In this document: piece after piece, positions 1 to 13,330 of the stretch
Position numbering within the stretch: position 1 is the first letter of the stretch
Layout of the letters: each line of letters opens with the position of its first letter
Source: Callorhinus ursinus
Lineage: Eukaryota; Chordata; Mammalia; Carnivora; Otariidae
Length of the DNA stretch: 64,000 nt
Direction of reading: 5' to 3'
Assembly (NCBI RefSeq): GCF_003265705.1
Contig: NW_020312785.1
Span: 19,124,968-19,188,967 of the forward strand
Translations under genes and position numbers: made by a program
The notes under the pieces: generated by a model
Databases searched by the model: none
Told to the model about the DNA's origin: nothing
Seen by the model: only the letters and a program-made list of their open reading frames with translations

Positions 1-2493
1 TCTCTTTTTTATAGCAAATAATACAGCTATAACCTCAGGGTGTGCTTGCTTCTCCCATCTCAAATGAATAATATACATTACTTTTAACTAATATCCAGAA
101 ATATACTTGCAGATTATTTTCTAGGTAATAAAAGACTTGCAACTTAAGTAAATGGTCCCATTTAGACACAATCTATGATCATGTAATATTGAAATAAAGT
201 CCTTTATAAAGTACATGAATTAAAATATTCCCTAAGCTCACTAGAATAGCTGCTTATTTTTAAATCAAATTGCTTTCCACAATATGCAGTTAAATATAAA
301 AGGTTGTTACAGTTGTATAATTAAATATACTTTGCTATTGCTTTGGAAGCATATGGAGTGATTTTCATTTTTGCCATCTGAGAATATAAGATGACCAATA
401 CTCAAAAACATAACATGAAACAGTTCAATATACAAATATCTCACTCTATGCGTCCTAATTGCAAACTCTTCTGAAATTATCTTTGAGTTGATACTTGTTC
501 CAGTAAAAAAAAAAAAATTTACTCTTCCACAAAAAATAATTATTTTCTAACTTGAGAAACGCACATTTTTCATGAAAGTCACTGGCTTGTCTCAAGGTTT
601 AATTGAAACCAAATGAAGTCTAGTAAAACTAATCAAAACCAAACAAACCCTTGGGCTACATGAAGGACTTACAGCTAGCAGGTTTCACCTCGAGTTACAG
701 TTCTTCAAGACTTGGTTAGAGCACTCTGAAATCAAATTTAAAATGTTGCCATGCCATGTGAACTAGACATAAAATATTCTCCCAGGAGTTCCATGAATGG
801 TTAAATTATGAATGCAACCTTATGACCTACAGAATTACACTATGACTATCAAGAAAGGCAGAAAATGCTGAATCAATTCATAGAAAGTAATTGATGGTAA
901 AGAATTAACCTAAGACATTAAAGCTTATCTCATGTGCTATATTTATATCACTCATTAAACAGAAATTTCGGGAAATCTCCCAAATGTCAATACATAATTT
1001 GCATAAATCATTCTACAGGAGCTGAAATCTCTAAAGTAATGCAGGGAGAGATAGAAAGCAGTAAAAAATTAGGGGGAAAGACAACATAGGGATCCTGGGT
1101 GGAGTACCAGATCTGAAGCTGAATAGTAATGTGATTTTCAACTTTTCACACCTGAGTTTTCTTGCTACAAAATGAGAGTAATAATTTCAACTCTTAACAT
1201 ACACTTTTCTCCGATGTAGTCATGTCAGAATGATGCAAATGGAAGTTATTCTGAAAGCATAAAGCAGATATCAGCAAACATCTGGAAGGTACAGAATAGA
1301 AAAGATGATTGCTTGCAAATTACTACTTCACAAATAAGTATGCCTCTTTGCATCTGAAGCAATACAAAGACCTGATAGAGAAAAAGTGACTTCAGTTTTG
1401 CTATAGAAGAATATATGTATTTTGATGTGTCTTATTTCATATTAAACCATATGAAATTAATTGTTTCTCTATTCAATGTTTCAGCAGGCAGAATACTAAG
1501 TGTTATGACCATATGCTGAATAGAATACCAATGCCATATATAAAAGTGATTTAAAATATTTGGTATTACAATACTGAATAGGTCCAAACACCATCTTTTA
1601 TTCTATGTACCTTGGCTCTTGCCAAGTCACTTTTAAAATTATGGGGTGTTAAAAAACAAATAGACGTAAAATAGAACAGAACTGTCCTAAGGGAAAATTT
1701 CCTTTCAGTTAGATAACCTGCATTTCTTACAGAGAAAAAGAGAAAAGAAATACAATTGGGAAATATTGTTATTACCAATAATTTGGTGCTGTGCTTAATT
1801 GAACTTTCAATTATATACTTTTGTTTATAATTTTAAAATGTTGACAACCTAAATAATTTGATAATATATCTGATCACTTTCTTATATTAGTAAGTTAGTA
1901 ATTGGTAATCTAATTTTTAGTAACTTAGAATATTGCCATTAGTCAATTTTCACTATGTGTACCTTATGGCAAAACAGATTTTTAACAGTTACCTTTTAAT
2001 TTCTAATGCCTTACATAAATTTAAAATTATTAAACAGTCTCTCCAATAATGTACCTGACAAATCCAATTGCATGTGCTTTTAAATGCTCTCTGCCATTAT
2101 GATAAGCATTAAGCAAAAGAAACAGAAAGTGAAAACCTCTAAATATTTACCTGGGAATAATAACATAAGACTCATTCGTCCTTTTACATGTGTGCAGAAT
2201 ACTGACTTACTCAACAGCTTTATTTGATCTTAAGTTAGCAGATTTCATAAGTTAATGTCTTTTCTAAATTCATTATCATCAGTGGAATTAGGCTTATTCT
2301 TCTAATGTGTATAGGGACAAAGGAAAATGGTAATGTACTCTACCTTCTTTACTCCAATGTCCACTTCTGTAGGTGTGAAATTGCACAGAAACTGAAGAAT
2401 ACCTAGAATTTCTGCTTCAACTGAAGATATCCTAGTTAATTCAGACCAGTCTTTTAGTTGAGAATGAAAAATAGCTAGATAAAATATTAAAAT
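1..2493. other. Unique AT-rich intergenic DNA
   Basis: I see no gene, recognisable repeat or RNA in this stretch. It is AT-rich with short A runs (for example near 506-518), and the longest open frames are around 70 codons, as expected by chance. Confidence 0.6.
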
Positions 2494-2735
2494 TGGAGGG
2501 GGAGATGAACCATGAGAGACTATGGACTCTGAGAAACAAACTGAGGGTTCTAGAGGGGAGGTGGCTGGAGGGGTGGGTTAGCCTGGTGTTGGGTATTAAA
2601 GAGGGCATGTACTGAATGGAGCACTGGGTGTTATATGCAAACAATGAATCATGGAACACTACATCAAAAACTAATGATGTAATGTATGGTGATTAACATA
2701 ACATAATAAAATTTTAAAAAAAGAATTAAAAAAAG
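2494..2735 (+). mobile_element. Carnivore L1 3' UTR, 5'-truncated copy
   Basis: This is the terminal part of the long carnivore L1 3' UTR: the 'GAACCATGAGAGACTATGG' start, the 'GGGTATTAAAGAGGGCA' middle, the 'AATCATGGAACACTACATC' block, and an A-rich tail after 'ATAATAAAATTTT'. Near-identical blocks recur at 16980-17215 and 28488-28716, which confirms a dispersed family. No ORF2 sequence is present. I did not find a clear target-site duplication. The family is recognised from memory of carnivore L1 tails. Confidence 0.85.
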
Positions 2736-2744
2736 AAAGCTTCT

Positions 2745-4115
2745 TTCATGTATCAAGAAGTTATAAATTCATGAAGCATTACTGGGCTGAGATCCAGGGA
2801 GAGGACGGGAACTCATAAAACCAAACCCAGCATTCAAGTCTACTTTTGTACCGGCGCTACTTCAGCAACTTAGCAGCCTTGCAGAGATCAAAATACAAAA
2901 CCTGGAGTGCAAGGTTCTAAAAAGTTTGGGCTATATTGGGCATAGAAGCACTCCCTATATCAGATTGCAACCCCAAAGGGCTGCTCCCTAGGAGTATAGG
3001 TGAACCAGAAATAAACCAGCCATTAAAAATACCTACAGCTCAGCTGTACATTATCAAGAGCCCATAAAATGTTAAGTCTTGAAGTTGGATTAGGGAATCT
3101 AGGATTTCTTGCACCTCTAGACATATAACAAAAGTAAACCAAAATTCTGTGTGTAGAAAGGTAATGATATACTGGACTTTGAAAGTTTTCTACAGTGTTT
3201 TTTAAAATATAATGTCTAGTGTACAAAGATAACTAGGTACCCAAAATTTGCAAAACCCAATGGAAACAGACCAATGGAGGCTTTACATATTGGAATTACC
3301 AGACTCTGATTGTAAAATAACCATATTTAGAATTCTCAAGAAGATAAAAGCCAGGCTGGAAAAATGCAACAGAGTATTCTCAAGTGATAACAAAATATTT
3401 GTAAAAGAGCTAAATAGAATGTATAGAACTGAAAAGTATAATAACCAAAATAAGAAACTTAATGGATTTAAGAACAAATTAGACCCAACTAAAGAAACCA
3501 TTTGTGAACTGGAAGATAAGTGAGAAGAAACCATCAAGAATAAAGTACAGAGAAACAAAAATATTAAACTTTTGGACTAAAGATATTATACTTAAGGAAA
3601 CAATAAGAAAATGTAACATTTGATTGGAATTTCACAAAGAAAGAGAATGAGGCATAAACAATATTTGAAGAAACAGTGGCTGAGAATTTTCCAGAATTGA
3701 AAATGTCAGTGTACAAATTTAAAAATGGAATGAAACCCAAGCAGAATGAAAAGCAGACACATCATAGTAAAACTCAGAGAACCACAAAGAAGAAATCAGA
3801 GAGAGAGAGGGAGAATGAGAGAGAAAAGATAAATTACTTTCCAAGGATTACTGGCTGACTTCTTAACTGGAAGCCAGAAAACATTAAAATGTTTTTCTTT
3901 AATGTATTGAAATGAAAGAAGTTTCAACTGAAGATTTTATGTCTAATAAAAAATATTTTAAGAATGAAGGTGAAAGGAGTATTTCAAACAAAAACTAAGA
4001 GACTTTACCACCAACCACCTATACACTGAATGATATATTTCAGTCATAAGGAATATAATCCCAAAGGGAAGTTCAGAGAGGCAAGGAGGGAAAAGGCACA
4101 AGGGAAAGTATGGAC
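2745..4115 (+). mobile_element. Ancient L1 (L1M/HAL1-like) 5'-UTR and ORF1-region fragment
   Basis: The stretch resembles the 5' region of old mammalian L1M or HAL1 elements. The most recognisable part is 3670-4000: 'GAGAATTTTCCAGAATTG', a 'CACATCATAGTAAAACT' block, 'GGAAGCCAGAAAACA' and 'AAGAATGAAGGTGAAA'. These landmarks occur in this order in L1M 5' regions. A 91-codon frame at 3248-3523 is an A-rich, lysine-rich and coiled-coil-like remnant of ORF1-type sequence, with no start or function I would trust. A later L1 tail interrupts the block on the right. Confidence 0.6.
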
Positions 4116-4130
4116 ATGTGGATAACTCTT

Positions 4131-4413
4131 TTTTTTTAATTTAAATTTTGTTAGTTAACATATAGTGCAATAGTGGTTTCTGAAGTAGAATTCAGAGATT
4201 CCTCACTTACATACAACATCCAGTGCTAGTCCCAACAAACGCCCTCTTTAATGCCCAGTGCCCATCTAGCCCATCCCCCACCCACCTTCCTCCATCAACC
4301 TTCAGTGTGTTCTCTATCCTTAAGGGTCACTTATGGTTTGTTTTCCTCTCTCCTTTTTTTGTTTCTTTTCCCCCTTCCCATATGTTCATCTGCTTTCTTT
4401 CTTAAATTTGGAA
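4131..4413 (-). mobile_element. L1 3'-end insertion nested in older L1 sequence
   Basis: Read on the minus strand, this is an L1 3' UTR ending in a poly-A tail (T run at 4129-4137). Its middle carries the family's CCCATCCCCCACCCACC-type and 'CCTTCAGTGTGTTCTCTA' blocks. It is flanked by similar copies of 'ATGTGGATAACTCT' (4116-4129 and 4414-4427) that differ at two or three positions, consistent with an old target-site duplication. It separates the ancient L1 blocks on either side. Confidence 0.75.
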
Positions 4414-4427
4414 ATGTGGATGATTCT

Positions 4428-5812
4428 AATTAAATACTGACCCCATAAAACAATAATAAAGGTATTATAGAGTTTATAAAAATATATGGAATTAAAATAG
4501 TCCTACCTCATACCATATAAAACAATCAATTCCAAATTAATTATATACATCAATTCAAAAGACAAAGAAAATGAAGATTCTAAAAGATACAGAATATAAG
4601 ACCTCAGAGTAAGAAAAAGCTACTTAATACAAAAAATGTACCAACCATTAATGAAAGATTGATAAACTTGATTACATTAAAATTAAAAATTTTAAATTAA
4701 GAAACATTTGCCAGGAGACATTCTTAAGAAAGTAAAAAAGCAAGCCCTCAAGAAGGCATCAAATGAGTTTGTAATTCGTATAATTGACAGGGCTCATCTG
4801 TGGAATATATAATGAATTGTTACAAATCCATAAGCAAAAGTCAGGCAACTTAATTTTGTGAAAAGGAGAGGGGACTTGAATAGGCATTTTAAAAACAGGA
4901 TATCCAGATAGTTGCTAAGCATACTGAAAGCACACTTAACTTCACTAATAATGGGAAAATTTCTAATTAAAAACACAATGAGATACTACACCCACCAACA
5001 CAAAACGCTGGGTAGGATGTAAAGCAACAGGGCGGCTCACACACAAATAGCTGGGTATCATTTAATAAAGAGGAAGATCACTATGAATAGCATTCCACTC
5101 CTACTTCTAGGTAAATACCCCCCAAATTATACGCATATGTGGAGCAAGAATCTTCTGTAAGAATGCTTGTACCATTATTTTAAATATACAGAAACTAAAA
5201 TATGCATGAATAGTATAATTAACATTCACTGTAGTACCTAACAGCCATGAAAATGAACTAACTATAGCTACCCACAGGAATATAGATGAATCTCATAAAC
5301 AACATTGAAGGAAATAAGCCAGGCACAAAACAAACTTGAAAAACAGATAAAATTAACTTTTGGTGTTAGGAATCAGGATAGTGGTTATTTACCACTGGGG
5401 ATAGGTTGAAGACAGAGATAATGACTGATGGGGACCTAGGAGATCTTCTGGGTTATGTCTTTTTCTCTGTTTTTGATTTTTTTAAAGATTTATTTGCTTA
5501 TTTTAGAGAGAGAGAGCTAGTGCGCGGGGTCCGGAGGGAGGGGATGGAGAAGGAGAAGCGGACTCTGCGCTGAGCAGCGGAGCCCAGTGCTAGCTCACAG
5601 CAGGACCCTGAGATCATGACCTGAGCCTAACCAAAAACCCCACACTGAACTGACTGAGCCCCCCAGGCGCTCCTTTCTCTGGGTTTTTGGTTTGTTTGTT
5701 TATATAAGTGATGGTTACTAAGGTATGTTCATTTTATGATAATTCATTGATCTGTACATTAATGATATGTTTTGCTGTGTGTGTATTTTATTTCACTAGT
5801 CAGTAAACCATA
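4428..5812 (+). mobile_element. Ancient L1 (L1M/L1ME-type) ORF2 3' part and 3' UTR
   Basis: Decayed L1 reading plus-strand. Matches to ORF2 C-terminal coding DNA include a 'CATTTGCCAGGAGACA' region, 'AATGAGATACTACACCCAC', a CACTCCTACTTCTAGGTAAATACCCC block (the -LLGIYP- part of ORF2) and 'GAATATAGATGAATCTCA'. It ends with the typical 'GATGGTTACTAAGGTATGTTCA ... CATTGATCTGTACATTAATGATATG' tail (5709-5790). No frame is open over a useful length, so it is inactive. A minus-strand SINE splits it at 5475-5673. Confidence 0.75.
5475..5673 (-). mobile_element. CAN-SINE (SINEC), minus strand
   Basis: The element starts with the reversed A-rich tail ('TTTTTTTAAAGATTTATTTG'), then AG-rich DNA, 'GATCATGACCTGAGCC' and ends in the reversed tRNA-like head ('CTGAGCCCCCCAGGCGC'). 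Flanks 'TTTCTCTGTTTTT' (5462-5474) and 'TTTCTCTGGGTTTTT' (5674-5688) form an imperfect target-site duplication. It lies inside an older L1 3' UTR. Confidence 0.9.
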
Positions 5813-5828
5813 CACACACACACACACA
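5809..5828. repeat. (CA)n microsatellite
   Basis: About nine CA units just after the end of an ancient L1 tail. Confidence 0.9.
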
Positions 5829-5859
5829 GATACCATAGCTATATAAAATTAAAATGTTA

Positions 5860-6935
5860 AAATGCATGACAGCAATAATTCAAAGAATAGTCCAGAACTT
5901 TTTGTCCTTATCAGTGAGTTCTAACAAATATTTAAGGAATATATATTTCCGATATTATATAAATTCTCCTGGAAATTAGACAAAAAGTATATTCTACATC
6001 TTATTTTTATGCCTAGAATACCATGATATGAAACTAGAAAAAGAAAATGTGAAAATAAAATTTAGGTTGCTCTCGTTCATGAATATAGATGTAAAAATTC
6101 AAAGCTACAAACCAAAACCAGGAGTGTATAATGTGCGAAATATATCATGACCAAGTGAGGTCTATCCAAGGTATATAATGATGGTTTACATTGGGAAATC
6201 AAAATTTCCACAAACATGATACTTAATGCTAAATCTAGAACAATAAGCAAAAGACAAAGATAGATATCATTACCCTTCTTGTTCAATATGTCAGTATTGA
6301 GAACTGTTGACATTTGTAGATTACATATATTTTTTAATACAGAAAATGGAAAAATCTGTAAATTGATGGAATGAATGAGTTTAGTAAGGTCATTCTCTAC
6401 AAAATCAGTATACCAAAATCTTTTGGTTTTAACTATCAGTCATTTAAAAAAATATTTTTATAAGGTACAACTTATGAAAGCATCGAAAATATTAGGCAAC
6501 AAGGAATAAATCTAAGAGAAGATATGCAGTAATTCTGTAGAGCAAATGATAAAACTTTACTGAGAGAAATTAAAGATCTACATAAATGAAGAGCCATATC
6601 ATGTTCATGAATTGAAAGACTCATAAATAAGTCAACTCTTCACAAATTGATTTATAGATTCAATGTATTACCAACCAAAATCACAACAGAATTTTCAACT
6701 ATCCAGCTGATTCTAAGATGGAAATGGAAATTTAAAAGGTCATGAATGGATAAACACTCTTATATGAAAATAAAACACAGGAGCCTTGCTCAACTAATAT
6801 TAAAACTTACCATAAAATATATTAATATTTAGACCTTGTGATATTAGCACAGGGAATAACACAAAGATGAACAGGAAAAGATTAAAGACCCTGCTATATA
6901 TACACTATACGTACGAACCCTTTATTTAGCTGTCC
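5860..6935 (+). mobile_element. Ancient L1 ORF2 reverse-transcriptase-region fragment
   Basis: Decayed L1M ORF2. Landmarks are 'GAGTTCTAACAAATATTTAA' (5917), 'CATGACCAAGTGAGGTCTATCC' like the [14 protein letters not shown] site (6147-6168), 'GATACTTAATGCTAAATCTAG', 'CTACATAAATGAAGAGCCATATCATGTTCATGAATTG' (6577-6613, shown here only as a landmark by position) and 'TTACCAACCAAAATCACAACAGA'. It is interrupted by many stops. It maps to a part of ORF2 upstream of the fragment at 4428-5812, yet lies downstream of it, so the two are separate insertions or were rearranged. Confidence 0.7.
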
Positions 6936-9138
6936 TGCATAATAATAGGAAAGGAACATTTTCTCAAAGTACATTGTTGGGACAATTTTTAATACTTAAA
7001 ATAATACTTTGGAGATTTTTTGTTTCCTAATGAAAATAGTCCTTATGGAATCTTCTTAGCAAATTCTTATATTTCAATATGCTCAGTTTCCTAAAATGGC
7101 TCTTTCACTGTGCTGTTAAACTTAGGTAAATACTTCAACCTATAATGAGGTCAACAAAAATTTATTATTTTATTTTCAAAGGATAGGAAGTTTGGAAAAT
7201 CATGATGATGCTATCTGGTGTATATTTTTGCTATAAAAGTATTTATTGTTAAAAAGGTACTCAATAGGTGCAGCCTTAAAATTGTTCAATAACTATAAAA
7301 CTATTTCAAAAATGATTTTATTTTTTTACCCACTGCTTAGATTCTTACCAAAAAAGAGTTGCATTTAAAAACTACATCCTTTTTTCTAATACCTAATGGC
7401 CATTATAAGGCAATCTAAAATAATGCCTCACAGTTAAAAAAAAAAATTAATACTATTTCAATGAAACTTTGTAATGAAATTCTTTTAAATTATTAGTTTT
7501 TATTAAGGATAAAATATACTAAGCATGAAAGTGGGCATGTAGGTATTAGATACATTTTGAAGAAATGTATCTTCATTATATTAATATTAAATTGCACATT
7601 TGCTGATCAGAAACTAGAATGGAATATATATATAAATTTTTAAAATATATAATATATATGTATACTGTGTATAAATAAATATTACATATGTACAAATTTT
7701 TATTTCAGCATGACCAGTCTTTTTTTGTAAAGTAAGTTATCATATCCAAATGTTAAAAATTTAGTAAATCTTGCAAACTTACCAGGGAAGCAAACTTCTC
7801 TCTCATTTTGCATGAACTAAAACAGAATGTGGACTTTTACTTTCTAGTATACACATTTCTATATTTTTAATTCTTTAGATAAATTTTGCTTTTATATTTC
7901 TAAATACAAAATATATTGATTTATAAATAATACAAAATAGCTTGATTATAAATGTTATTTCTATGTATTTAATTATTAATTAAAATCTATTGATATAACT
8001 ATATAACAAGATAATAAATAACTCTACTGAAAAATATTGGAAATTTGTAAGTCAGATATTATTTGAATTTTGAATTATAACAAAAAATTTGCTAAGGAGT
8101 TGTTATATTAGAAGTGGTCACTGAAACTATAATGCCCTACTTTTAGGAAAGAAATACTGTTAGAGCTCTCTTCACTTTACAGAATTAGCACAGAAATCTG
8201 CTTCCAATTAAAAGAACTGTGGGAGAACCCAGCTGTACTTGGGATTTGGCAAATGTATTAAACTGTGCTCAAATGCTTTGGTTTCAGTAAAGCCTATAAA
8301 GTATTTTCTCATGTCTTTTCCTCCTTAACTTTAAAACACATGTACAGAGCATGAATCTGCAACCTCTTTCTCCCTCCAGTTTCAATGATTAGAAAAAAGT
8401 TTTACTATTCAATGCCCTTAATATTTTTATCTCTCGAATACACAAATGGTGAAAAAAAATATTCATGAGATCACCTGTATAAACTAAAGGATTTATATCC
8501 TGGTTGCTAGAGTGTTTAAAAAATGATTCACTTTTGATTGGAACCAAGAAACTAGGTTTTGCCAAAGGCTGATGGTACTCAGGCTTGGAGTGGTTTGGAT
8601 TTAGTTGGAATTATAAAAGACAAGCAAGCAAGGAGGTTGTTTCAGGATAGTTTTAAAGTTCCCACAACTGCTTCTCAACACCTGTGCACCAACATTTCAA
8701 AAACTAGGGTTCTAAAGCAACTTTGGTATGGGGAGAAAATTTTCTAGGGACATAAAGTCAAATTTAGAAAATACAAATATTACAAGGGGTTTTGAATTAG
8801 GAATGAGTGGAATGGATATGGTATGGAAAACCACTGAAATTAATCTAGAGGATATTTTTAAAAAATGATAGCATCATAGCTATCTTCAGAGGTTATATGG
8901 TCCATTTCACCCTTAAAATAGATCAGTATGTTTCTCTTTCATTAGCTCACTCAGGAGCCATTCTTCCATGTTCAATCTTTAGTCTCAGTAAGTTCTAGAA
9001 AAACAACATAAAATGAAAAGTACAAATGGACATTAGAGTACAAATGGTCACACTTCCTAGATTTAAAAGACCATCTATAAGGAAGTGATGTATTTCCTTC
9101 CTTGAGATAGATAGGGGAGTAAAATAATACAATTATCA
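6936..9138. other. Unique, very AT-rich intergenic DNA
   Basis: No gene or confident repeat is visible. The part at 7615-7690 is nearly pure A/T with alternating TA steps. The rest contains only short chance frames. Confidence 0.55.
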
Positions 9139-9345
9139 CCAACTCACTGTGTGCCAGGCACTATTCAAAACCGTTTGCATACATTAATGTATTGGATCCT
9201 TTCAACAACTCTATGAGATTAGCTATTACTATCATCAACATTTTACACACAGGGAAAGTAAGATATAGAAAAATTAAGTAAAAATTAAATAGGTTATATA
9301 GCTATTGCATTGCATATCTAGGATACAAACCCAAGCAGGAATCCT
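9139..9345 (-). mobile_element. MIR SINE fragment
   Basis: The order 'GTGTGCCAGGCACTATTC', 'TTGGATCCTTTCAACAACTCTATGAGATTAG', then TTTTACACACAGGGAAA and 'TAGGTTATATAGCTATTG' is the reverse complement of the MIR core and 3' half. Divergence is high, as expected for a pre-eutherian repeat. Confidence 0.85.
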
Positions 9346-10239
9346 TGACAATGCATTTAACAGTGCGGTGACACTCTATGATATCAGGGAGCATGACAAA
9401 ATCAGACATAGGTTAAACACTAAGATTTTCACTTATTAAACACTGGGACCTCTAATACAAACTATGGCATAGAACTACTCAAATTCTGAAAGGATATAAG
9501 TTCCTGGCACATTTTAAATACACAATACATGGCAATTCCCACTGATACAAATTTTTCCCCAGCCATATTACGACTCACAGTTCAGTTTTAAAGGAATGCA
9601 GGGTTCCTGGTTAAACCTGGAATAGTGAACATGTTTATCAGTTCTGTCTTTAAAAATTCCATTACAATGTCTATAAAAGAGGTTTTTTTTAAAAGAGAGG
9701 AGGATTGCCCAGGAGAACAAAAGAATGGAGAGGGGAAAGTAGCACATTTCAATAAAAGAAGCAATCTGTTTCAAAAGAAGGTGGGCAAGTGGTGAAAGAA
9801 AACATATAGGAGAAACCTGAAATCTAAATATCTGAAAGCATAAGAAAGCCAGAGCAAATCAGCATGCACTGTATACCAATAAAAGTCTCCCAAATATGAG
9901 ATACCACAAACCCTGAAGGCAGAGAGTGGGTGAAATAAAAATTAGAAGAACTTGGTTGAATGTCTGTGTGAGAAGAAGTTGGATTCCTAAACTTAGCAAG
10001 AGTTACTCCACTTGAAAGAAGAGGATGAAGAGAATATACTTTTTCTAAAAATGTGTCTCTTTTAGTCTGTTAACTAATTTATATTGATGGAAGATAATTC
10101 AACTTGGGCCTCACTTACTTTGGAAAAGCTAACCAGCTCTTACATCACAAACAACAGGAGAAGAGAAGGGGCCCTCAAGCCTCTGTCGGTCATATCCCAA
10201 TGTTTTTTGAGCAAGAAAGATCAATTTAAAAGATTGTTC
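9346..10239. other. Unique intergenic DNA
   Basis: I see nothing I can name here: no repeat family, no long frame and no RNA gene. Confidence 0.5.
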
Positions 10240-11460
10240 TTTCTCCCTTATTAAAGTTGTTTCAGATAACTTCAGAGTGGCTTTCATTAAGCTGATCTTT
10301 CACATGTTTATTGGATTTCATTTTTATATTCCTTTTTTTCCTCCATGCTTTTTTTGGGTGTTGACTTGTCTTCTAGTTTACTATCTTTTCATTTTTTTCA
10401 AATCTACTGTTAAAACCATTTATTGATATTTAATATCAGATATTGATATTTTAATTTTATTTTACAACTCTAGAATATCCCTTTGAATATTTTCATAAAT
10501 AGCAATTCTGTATTGAAATTCTACATCCTTACATTTTATTCTACTTTTCCTCAGTTAACATTAACATTTTAATTATAATTAAAGTTATTGCCAATATGTA
10601 AATATCTGTGCATCTACTTTGTCTATTCTTTCTCTTTATATTTTCCTGCCCCTTTACATGTTTAGTAATTTTTATGATATCTTGAAAATTCATGAAGGAA
10701 CCACAGAATTCCAAATAATGGTATCTTCCATCAGAAAGCGTTTGGCCCTTTCCTTTGTTAGACACATTTAATGAGGGACTGGTGACACCAACCAATTAGG
10801 GTTTGAAATCTTTCAGGGTTGGGTTGAAGTTTTGGTAAGACTCAGTTTACCTGTCGGTTAACTCCTACTCCTAAGGCATGGCCTCCCCAGGTTTTTGACA
10901 GAAAGTCTGGCAAATATCATTTCTTCATCCCTGAAAGACTTGGGAGATCAAGCTCTGCTATTACAGGTTTCAAGGTCAGTTCTTCAGCCACTTGACCTTC
11001 AAATCTTCTACTCAGGGGTAGATTAACTGTGTGTTTGAGTAAATTACCCTTTCTCTTTGGTGATTTTGTTTTCTTAATCTCCACAAGTCTGCAGGAAATT
11101 TCACTCTGCCTTTTTTGACTTAGTTCCTCAACCTCTTGAGTAGTCCCAGAACTCAGCCATGTGTTAGAGTTCTCTCAAGTTTACAGTTTATCACTCTAGC
11201 TTTCCAAGATAACTGAAAGCTTTGTTGGTTTCTTTTTTTCCTAGTAGTAGCCCTCTGCTTGGATTGAGCTGATTCTCTGCCCTCATTCAGAATTGGCCAG
11301 CGCCTTAGGGAATTAAAAGCACCTGGTGATCTTCAGATCATTTCAGAATGGCTCTACCCTTTCTGATATCTAGTCCTTATTGTTCTATTATACCTTTACA
11401 AGTATTATTTTTGTAATTTATCTTCCTTTTTCTGATAGCTATAATGTCAGCTGTGGGTTG
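10240..11460 (-). mobile_element. Possible ancient L1 (L1M-type) 5'-region fragment
   Basis: Blocks such as 'TATTTTCCTGCCCCTTTACATGTTTAGTAATTTTT' (10638-10672, cited by position) and the T-rich lead-in at 10300-10560 resemble the reverse strand of old L1M 5' regions. Drift is heavy, boundaries are uncertain, and another old LINE is possible. Confidence 0.45.
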
Positions 11461-13094
11461 GGGCCCACACAGGAACAGTGAATGAACAGGAGATTTCAGG
11501 CTTAAAATCTACAGTGAGATAAAATTTCTGCTTGTGCTTACTTGAACATGGATTTGACTGAGACTATTACATTTTTATGTAAATTTTCTCTTCAAAGAAA
11601 CCACAAGGGAGATTTTAAAAAGGCTGTGATTTTCAACTGTCAAAGCAACCTCAAGGTCTCCAAATCTATGCTAATAGGAAATGGACTGTGAAATCTGTAT
11701 TTTTCCAAAGGAGGGCTTACATTCCAGCACTCACTTAAGATACGACCATGAGGAATAATGGATAAAAACAAACAAAAAACTTCTCAGACAGAAAATTTTA
11801 GGAGCCATGAAGGGCAATAGAAAAAAATAGTTACCTCCAGAAAGCAAAATAGTAATGATCAATTTAGAAAGATCTAGCAATTCTTGCTTAGCAGGATTTG
11901 ATAATTCTAATGAACTAGTGACATTATATAGTCATAGATTTTCTGAAAAAAGGGATTTTTATTGTATTTTCTGTCCCACTGTATACGAGTTTGTATGTAG
12001 AGTCATGAAAGAGGTAATTAATAATTCTTCCTTTAGTTTATGGCCTTCTGGATCACAATTTGCTTTATCTCACCCAATGAAGAGAATTAAACCCCCTTTG
12101 AGCTTGATCAAGTAATTAAAAAAAGACTTTGTATCATCTCATGTGGGGTAGAAAAAAATGTATTTTAAATATATCAAAAACAAAAACAAACAAACAAAAC
12201 CATGGCTCATGGGTATATGGGTGATCAGGCTATGAGAGAATGGTATTTGTCAACCAATATCCATTCTTTCATTCTGCTCTTTTAGTAACAGAACCCCTAA
12301 ATATTTAACTGAATGTATACCTGTTAGGAGAAATCATGTAAATAAGAAAAGCCTCCTGGATGTGAACAGAAATGGTGCAAAATGTGAACAGAAAAGTACA
12401 CAGCCTTGAAAGGAAGCTATTTGTCTTCAACTTCCTCTTCTCCTTGTGCCAGTGTAGAAGTAAGCCAGTTTTGTCTATGCAGACAAGAGAAACATTCAAG
12501 GGCATGGTAAAGTAGAAACATAAAAGAAACTTGGGACTCTGAATGACCTCAATGGGCAGAGCATCTCTGTCTATCCCCTTTCTACAGCCCGCTCCCCTGC
12601 CCCCAACCCCACAGCCACAATAGATTGTCACCTTGGACTTTTACTGGAGAGACATAAAGCTTCTGTCTTATTTAAGCCATTGCCCATTTGGTCTCTGTTA
12701 AAGCACTGAAATCAATATTCTATTTAATATATAAGCTTTGTAAAATTATATGCTTTTAAAAATACGTGCAATTACAATTTATTATTTTGATAAAAGCTAA
12801 AATTATACTTTATAAGAAAAAAAGAAGTGCTAACCCCCCAAAATTTTGAGTACATCAAATATTTCTAAGTTACATATAATTACCTTAGTGTTATTTTGCT
12901 AAAGCTAAATGACATTTTATGATCTGTTTACAGAGACATAATTCGTAAAGGACTTTCACATATGCCTACTTCAATGTTCTTAGTATCATTTATTAAGAAT
13001 TATGATATTCATGGCCATAATCAAGATTGATTATCTTGAGAGAATTCCCTATTGTGGAATATCCAAGCTTCAACCACCTTCAAAGGACATATGA
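11461..13094. other. Unique intergenic DNA
   Basis: No recognisable gene or repeat apart from an A-rich CAAACAAA stretch near 12174-12204. The longest frames (86 and 108 codons) lack any familiar motif and have no supporting context. Confidence 0.55.
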
Positions 13095-13320
13095 TGTTAG
13101 TGGAAAGAGTGAATGTCTTGGAAGTCGAAGGAACCCGTCAAGTTCTAACTCCACCCACCCCATTCTTTTCAGCAGTGTGCCCAAAGGCAAATAACAGATT
13201 CTCTTTGAACCTCAGTGTCCTCATCTATACTTTGAAGATAACAGTTGCCTATCTTTTTTACAAGATAGTGTCAGTCAGGCTCAAATAAAATAATATACAT
13301 GAAAGTAATTTGCAAGTGTT
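13095..13320 (+). mobile_element. MIR SINE fragment
   Basis: 'TAGTGGAAAGAGTGAATGTCTTGG', then TCAAGTTCTAACTCC, 'AACCTCAGTGTCCTCATCTATACTTTGAAGATAACAG' (13208-13244) and 'GGCTCAAATAAAATAATATACATGAAAG' follow the MIR consensus order. It is old and diverged. Confidence 0.8.
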
Positions 13321-13330
13321 GTGAATCAAA

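Noticed and set aside
12305..12631. 108-codon minus-strand frame
   Set aside because: Glycine/cysteine-rich start from a C-rich patch, no family resemblance.
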